Shown piece after piece: positions 6,231 through 9,732 of a stretch of DNA of 9,732 nucleotides. Numbering within the stretch: position 1 is the first letter of the stretch; every line of letters begins with the position of its first letter. The position numbers and the translations under genes are program-made. Origin of the DNA: WHSV01 sp050694055. Lineage in GTDB: Bacteria; Actinomycetota; CADDZG01; WHSQ01. The notes beneath the pieces are model-generated. The model was given only the letters and a program-made list of their open reading frames with translations, made no database searches and had not been told where the DNA came from. The stretch covers positions 1 through 9,732 of the forward strand of contig JBOGWX010000042.1 in assembly GCA_050694055.1 (NCBI GenBank), given 5' to 3'.

Positions 6231-7996
6231 CACTCCACCCCCGCTCCGGTTTGATCTCCTTGGACCACCTTGTTGGCAGCGTGCAACGATAGAGCGGCCT
6301 GGACGAGCGTCGCATGAGTGAACGCTTGGGGATGATTGCCGAGGAACAGCTCGGTCGCCCGCTCGAAGAGGCGCTTCGCCTCCTCGATTCTGCCCAAACA
6401 AGCGAGGGCCTGGACGAGCCAGAAGGAGCAGGGTACGAAGGCACCCTCGGTTCCCTCGAGATCGTCCGCTCCAGGCGCGTAACGATAAAGCAGGCCGGCG
6501 CCCGCATCCAGTTCACGCTGAATGGCTGCCACGGTTCCGGCGACGCGCGGCGATTCCTTGTCTTCAAACTCCAGCAGCGGCAAGAGCAGAAGGGCCGCGT
6601 CCAGATGCTCTGAGCCGTACTTCCAAACATATGCGTTGCGCCTGGCGTCGAACCCGTTTGCTTGGATGTCGGAGGCGAGTGCAGCTCTCTCGGTGATCCA
6701 GCGACGACTGCGGTGAGGCCGCACCGAATAACTTCGCCCGATGCGGATGGCCCGGTCCAACGCGAGCCACGCCATGAGCTTGGAGTGAACGTAGTGTTGG
6801 AGATCCCCGCGCACTTCCCAGATCCCGGCGTCCGGGTCCTTCCACGCTCTCGACACGAAGTCGGCGAAGCCCGCTACCGCGCGGCGCGTTTCTGAGTGCA
6901 GCCGGTGTCCCGATTGGGACAGCAGCCAGGCAGCGTCCACCACCCACCCATAGACGTCGAGCTGGTGCTGGGAGCTCGCGGCGTTTCCGATTCGCACGGG
7001 ACGGCTGCCCATGTACCCGGGTACCTCGTAAAGGTTTCTTTCTCCCGGTCCCGGTCTTCCGTAGATCGTGTAGAGCACCTCGAGCCGAGGGTGCGTAAGG
7101 CGGCTTGCATGCAGCAGCCAGTGCATGAACGAGTGAGCCTCCTCGGTTTTTCCCACGCCTAGAAACGCACCGATCCCGATGCTTGCGTCGCGCGGCCACG
7201 ACAACCGGTAGTCCCAGTTCCTGGGGCCACCCGGGACTTCAGGTAATGAGGTGGTTGGCGCAGCGACAGGCGCGCCCGAAGGGGAGAAAGTCAGAAGACG
7301 CAGCGTAATCAGGCTGCGCGTGACCGCGGCGCGGAAGTCGCCCTCGTAAAGCAAGCCGAGGGACCATTGCTGCCACCAGGCCTCCGTCCGTTCCAGCTCC
7401 GCCCAGGCCGCGTCGGGATGAATAAGTACGAGCGGCGCACGATCCGCCATCGTCATTACGAGAGTCAGCTGCTCTCCTGCGCGGAGCTCGACGGCTCGTT
7501 CTCGGCCCGGTCTGAGGGCGAGATCCGGCAGGGAGCGAAGCGCGACTGCAAGCGAACCCCAGGTACAGACGAGCTCGCCGTTGCGCCTCTCCGCGCTTCC
7601 GCGGCGGCCTGGAAGGCCCAGCTTTGGATCGAAGTTGATGCGCACGGTCGCTTTTCCAGTCGTGCACCGGACTCGACGTACGAGCAAGACTTGAGGGAGC
7701 AGCCTGGCCCGGACGTCTAAGGCCATGCCTTCGGTGAGAATGAGCTCCCCCGTTTCCGTTCGCCAGGTCGAATCGAGGACGGCGGACTCGCCTCGGTAGG
7801 CGCGGGATGTGGATCTCAGGCCCTCCGGGGCGATGAGGAAGCGGCCGGCATCCTGGCCGCCAACGAGGCCACCGAACACCGGGTCGGAGTCGAAGCGCGG
7901 CACACACAGCCAATCGATCGATCCCCGCGAAGAGCACAGCGCGGCAGTCCGTGTGTCTCCGATGATTGCGTAATCGGAGATCGGCAACTGGTCCAT
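6230..7996 (-). CDS. GH15 glucoamylase/trehalase-like protein lacking the usual catalytic-base segment
   Basis: GH15 enzymes are inverting alpha-glucosidases; bacterial members of this cytosolic type include glucoamylases and trehalases. The 588-residue product has no signal peptide. The N-terminal beta-sandwich domain starts at DYAIIGDTRTAAL (8-20) and GSIDWLCVPRFDS (25-37). The (alpha/alpha)6 barrel begins near 230 with NWDYRLSWPRDAS (260-272) and continues with GSRPVRIGNAASSQHQLDVYG (330-350, partly shown as RPVRIGNAA). GIWEVRG at 391-397 carries the expected general acid, E394. Close to the C-terminus, family members read GRVDEARxLFERL, then about 17-20 residues including an LxxEE-type motif with the general base, then GNFPQAFTH. 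Here GRIEEAKRLFERATEL (535-550) runs straight into FLGNHPQAFTH (551-561), so the base segment appears to be missing in frame. The SD is weak. Activity on sugar is therefore doubtful, although the fold should be kept. ATG 7996 lies 22 nt after the SDR stop. Confidence 0.92.
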   Translation of the reverse strand: MDQLPISDYAIIGDTRTAALCSSRGSIDWLCVPRFDSDPVFGGLVGGQDAGRFLIAPEGLRSTSRAYRGESAVLDSTWRTETGELILTEGMALDVRARLLPQVLLVRRVRCTTGKATVRINFDPKLGLPGRRGSAERRNGELVCTWGSLAVALRSLPDLALRPGRERAVELRAGEQLTLVMTMADRAPLVLIHPDAAWAELERTEAWWQQWSLGLLYEGDFRAAVTRSLITLRLLTFSPSGAPVAAPTTSLPEVPGGPRNWDYRLSWPRDASIGIGAFLGVGKTEEAHSFMHWLLHASRLTHPRLEVLYTIYGRPGPGERNLYEVPGYMGSRPVRIGNAASSQHQLDVYGWVVDAAWLLSQSGHRLHSETRRAVAGFADFVSRAWKDPDAGIWEVRGDLQHYVHSKLMAWLALDRAIRIGRSYSVRPHRSRRWITERAALASDIQANGFDARRNAYVWKYGSEHLDAALLLLPLLEFEDKESPRVAGTVAAIQRELDAGAGLLYRYAPGADDLEGTEGAFVPCSFWLVQALACLGRIEEAKRLFERATELFLGNHPQAFTHATLVQAALSLHAANKVVQGDQTGAGVE

Positions 7997-8018
7997 CGCT
8001 CAACTCACAATCGGGCCG

Positions 8019-8759
8019 TTACGCCGCCCCGGTCAACGGCAGCCACGCCCCTCGCAGGCGCCCTGCCTCTTCCGAGCACAGGAACTCGATCGCCGCGGCG
8101 GCGTCCCGCGGAGGAATCCAACTGGAAGAATCCGCGTCAGGCATTGCCGAGCGATTTGCCGGCGTGTCGAGTATGGAAGGAGCAACCGCATTCGCCGTTA
8201 TGTCGAAGGAACTGTTCTCCTCCGAGATCACCTCGGCGAGCAGACCGACGCCGGCCTTCGCGATCGAGTAGGCCGCCTGCCCCGTTCGGTCGAAGCGCGC
8301 CGTTCGGGCGGACACGAGGACTATCCTCCCCCATCCGCTCTTGCGCATCCACGGGAGCACTGCCCGGCAGCAAAGGAACCCTGAGGTGAGGTTGAGCTCG
8401 ATCATCTTGGTCCAAGTCTCGAGTGAGTGCTCGTGTACCTGCTCGCCGCCTCTCCAACTCCCGACGAGGTGAACCAACACGTCGATGCCTCCGAGTTGGG
8501 CGGCCGCCTCGTCGACGGCTGAGTCGACAGAATCGGGATCGGTCACGTCGGCTGCCACGAACAGGAGTTGGTCATCGCGCGGACCGAGCTCCGAAATCAA
8601 ACGTTCTCGTTCATGGTCGGCCCGCCAGGTCGTCGCCACTCTGTGGCCCGCGTGGAGCATGCGCCTTGCCACGACCTGGCCGAGAGCCCCCGTTCCACCG
8701 GTGAGAAGGATTCGACGTCGAGGGGAGGAATCCAATGCGCCAATACGTTGGCCTGACAT
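8019..8759 (-). CDS. SDR-family NAD(P)-dependent oxidoreductase
   Basis: The 246-residue product is a classical short-chain dehydrogenase/reductase. The Rossmann nucleotide motif TGGTGALG is at 20-27. Asp71 (AADVTD) is the usual adenine contact. The catalytic tetrad is N123 (LNLTSG), S150 (LVSARTA), Y164 and K168 (YSIAK). The C-terminal GAWLPLTGA matches the family's final strand. R46 after the second strand (ATTWR) hints at NADP(H). The usual NNAG motif reads HLVG (97-100), a variant. The substrate cannot be told from sequence; a sugar or sugar-derived substrate is guessed from the neighbours. The start is ATG 8759, with AAGGAG 5 nt upstream, rather than the in-frame ATG at 8780 that overlaps the transaldolase stop. 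It lies 13 nt after tal and 22 nt before the GH15 gene. Confidence 0.92.
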   Translation of the reverse strand: MSGQRIGALDSSPRRRILLTGGTGALGQVVARRMLHAGHRVATTWRADHERERLISELGPRDDQLLFVAADVTDPDSVDSAVDEAAAQLGGIDVLVHLVGSWRGGEQVHEHSLETWTKMIELNLTSGFLCCRAVLPWMRKSGWGRIVLVSARTARFDRTGQAAYSIAKAGVGLLAEVISEENSSFDITANAVAPSILDTPANRSAMPDADSSSWIPPRDAAAAIEFLCSEEAGRLRGAWLPLTGAA

Positions 8760-8764
8760 GGATA

Positions 8765-8770
8765 CTCCTT
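8765..8770 (-). promoter_or_regulatory. Shine-Dalgarno of the SDR gene
   Basis: AAGGAG on the minus strand, 5 nt before the ATG at 8757-8759, lying just past the transaldolase stop. It decides the start against the upstream ATG at 8778-8780. Confidence 0.8.
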
Positions 8771-8772
8771 GC

Positions 8773-9483
8773 TCAAGCATTCTTGGGCTCCTCCCGGAAG
8801 TGGAGGGACCGTTCGTACGACGACGGAAGTTCGCCGAGGTTCGGTCTCGCCTGGTTCCAGTCCGCGAGAAACTTCTGAAAGCCCGCGTCGGTGAGCGGAT
8901 GTTGCACGAGCTTCTCGAAGACCGAGAAGGGCATCGTCGCGATGTCGGCGCCCAGGCGAGCTGCCTCGATCACATGCAGCGGGTGGCGCAGGCTTGCTGC
9001 GAGGACCTGAGTCGCATAACCCTGGACGTCGTAGATCGCGGAGATCTCCGACAGCGTGTCGAGGCCATTAAACGAGATATCGTCGAGCCGCCCTATGAAC
9101 GGAGAGACGATATAAGCGCCCGCCTCTGCGGCGATGAGAGCCTGAGCTGGGGAGAACACGAGGGTCATGTTGACCTTTATCCCTTCTTCGGCGAGCCTGC
9201 GCGTTGCGGCTAGGCCGTTAGGGGTGCACGCGATCTTGACGATCGTGTTGTCCGCAATCTGACGGATGTCGTGGGCCTGTCGTATCAACAACTCGGTGTC
9301 ATCCGACGCGGTCTCCACCGAGACCTCGCCCTCCACCAAAGAGCAGATCTCCTTGACGAGGGGAAGGAAGTCTCGTTGTTCCTTCGTCACGAGTGTGGGA
9401 TTCGTCGTAATGCCTCGCAGGACCCCCCAGCGGTGCGCTTCGCGGATCTCATCGAGGTTGGCGGTGTCCAAGAACAGCTTCAT
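8773..9483 (-). CDS. tal: Transaldolase (small TalC/FSA-type)
   Basis: The enzyme moves a dihydroxyacetone unit between sugar phosphates in the non-oxidative pentose phosphate pathway. The 236-residue single TIM barrel matches the short TalC/fructose-6-phosphate aldolase group. Visible active-site residues are D6 (FLDTAN), N28 (TTNPTL), K83 as the Schiff-base lysine (IVKIACTP), T107 (NMTLVFS), F129 and R132 (SPFIGRLDD). E57 stands where E. coli FSA has Gln59, and F129 where FSA has Tyr131; both are transaldolase-type choices, so transaldolase is preferred over aldolase. The usual Pro after KI is Ala85. ATG 9483 has a strong AGGAGG 4 nt upstream. It is first after the regulator (61 nt gap) and likely leads the SDR, GH15 and membrane-protein genes. 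Confidence 0.94.
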   Translation of the reverse strand: MKLFLDTANLDEIREAHRWGVLRGITTNPTLVTKEQRDFLPLVKEICSLVEGEVSVETASDDTELLIRQAHDIRQIADNTIVKIACTPNGLAATRRLAEEGIKVNMTLVFSPAQALIAAEAGAYIVSPFIGRLDDISFNGLDTLSEISAIYDVQGYATQVLAASLRHPLHVIEAARLGADIATMPFSVFEKLVQHPLTDAGFQKFLADWNQARPNLGELPSSYERSLHFREEPKNA

Positions 9484-9484
9484 G

Positions 9485-9499
9485 GTTCCTCCTAGGAAC
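9485..9499 (-). promoter_or_regulatory. Shine-Dalgarno of tal inside a small inverted repeat
   Basis: On the minus strand GTTCCT-AGG-AGGAAC forms a 6-bp stem with a 3-nt loop. The AGGAGG (9488-9493) covers the loop and half of the 3' arm, and ATG follows 5 nt after the stem's last pairs begin to open (ATG 9481-9483). The hairpin could partly mask the ribosome site, or the repeat could be an operator. A loop this small makes a weak hairpin possible rather than certain. Confidence 0.5.
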
Positions 9500-9514
9500 G
9501 AATGCCGGTTAGGT

Positions 9515-9528
9515 CCAGGAACTCCTGG
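9515..9528. promoter_or_regulatory. Inverted repeat between the regulator and tal
   Basis: CCAGGA-AC-TCCTGG is a perfect 6+6 inverted repeat with a 2-nt centre. It shares GTTCCT with the repeat at 9485-9499. The 61-nt gap is short, so this may be a DNA-binding site or chance; no -10/-35 pair was found beside it. Confidence 0.35.
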
Positions 9529-9544
9529 CGTGAGGCGTTGAGCG

Positions 9545-9732
9545 TCATCGTGCGGTCCTGAGCTTGACGCAGCACTGGCCGGTCATGGGCTCGAGGGATG
9601 CCTCAACGGACTCGTTGCCCAAGCCGTGCAGGAGTCCATCGATGAAAGCCTGGTTGATCCCACACACGAGCTCGGGAGCTTGGCGGGCGAGCCTGTGGAA
9701 CGGACAGTTGTGGAGGGAAACCGTCCTTCGGT
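9545..9732 (-). CDS. HTH transcriptional regulator, C-terminal part only (predicted ArsR-like/COG2345 type, Cys motif)
   Basis: Only the last 61 residues are in the window (codons from 9730 to the TGA at 9545-9547); the start lies beyond the right edge. The visible part reads LHNCPFHRLARQAPELVCG, then a helical stretch, then EPMTGQCCVKL. This is the C-terminal domain of a widespread group of winged-helix regulators, some of which (SufR) bind an Fe-S cluster through Cys residues in this region. Here the cysteines are at visible residues 9, 23, 53 and 54. The HTH itself is not in view, so the family call rests on the tail. It lies 61 nt upstream of tal on the same strand and may control the operon. 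Confidence 0.75.
   Translation of the reverse strand, partial: RRTVSLHNCPFHRLARQAPELVCGINQAFIDGLLHGLGNESVEASLEPMTGQCCVKLRTAR

Noticed and set aside
6231..6401. Earlier start at 6401 for the membrane protein
   Set aside because: The extra 57 residues are antisense-free but lie wholly within the GH15 coding region in another frame and lack family similarity; the TGATG overlap start is better.
8760..8780. Earlier start at 8780 for the SDR
   Set aside because: The strong AAGGAG lies between it and ATG 8759 at ideal spacing for the latter.

Overview
The window looks like a GC-rich bacterial chromosome, most likely from the Actinomycetota or a neighbouring lineage. The basis is GC-rich third codon positions, GTG starts, a bacterial GH15 glucoamylase/trehalase of the type common in actinobacteria, a C-terminal Cys-motif regulator of a common actinobacterial type, and the ftsK - RodZ-like - rimO gene order. 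This is inference from gene content; there is no rRNA or other firm taxonomic marker. No CRISPR, phage, insertion sequence or tRNA gene was seen.

Layout: everything from 794 to 9732 is on the minus strand, and only the broken trmO at 395-797 is on the plus strand. Read in the direction of transcription (right to left), the first block is: the C-terminal end of a Cys-motif HTH regulator (9545-9732, cut by the window edge), a transaldolase of the small TalC/FSA type (8773-9483), an SDR oxidoreductase (8019-8759), a GH15 glycoside hydrolase (6230-7996) and a four-helix membrane protein (5757-6230). Spacing is tight (61, 13 and 22 nt, then a 1-nt TGATG overlap), so this is probably one sugar-metabolism operon under or next to the regulator. 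After a 233-nt gap comes the housekeeping block: ftsK (3172-5523), a 199-nt gap with a perfect TATAAT box, then a RodZ-like gene (2166-2972) and rimO (794-2152), 13 nt apart.

The left end holds a t6A methyltransferase gene (trmO/tsaA) facing rimO, whose coding sequence is broken by two single-base losses at homopolymer runs. Left of that is about 280 nt with no recognisable gene, and at the very edge 12.8 perfect copies of a 9-bp tandem repeat. Repeat plus homopolymer frameshifts at one end could mean a poor contig end rather than biology.

The most interesting point is in the GH15 protein: a typical sequence in which the segment that normally carries the catalytic base glutamate appears cleanly missing in frame, while the general-acid motif is kept. 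It is translationally coupled to an unannotated membrane protein with a histidine in each of three predicted membrane helices. I did not find a convincing wholly new system; these are leads rather than proof of one.
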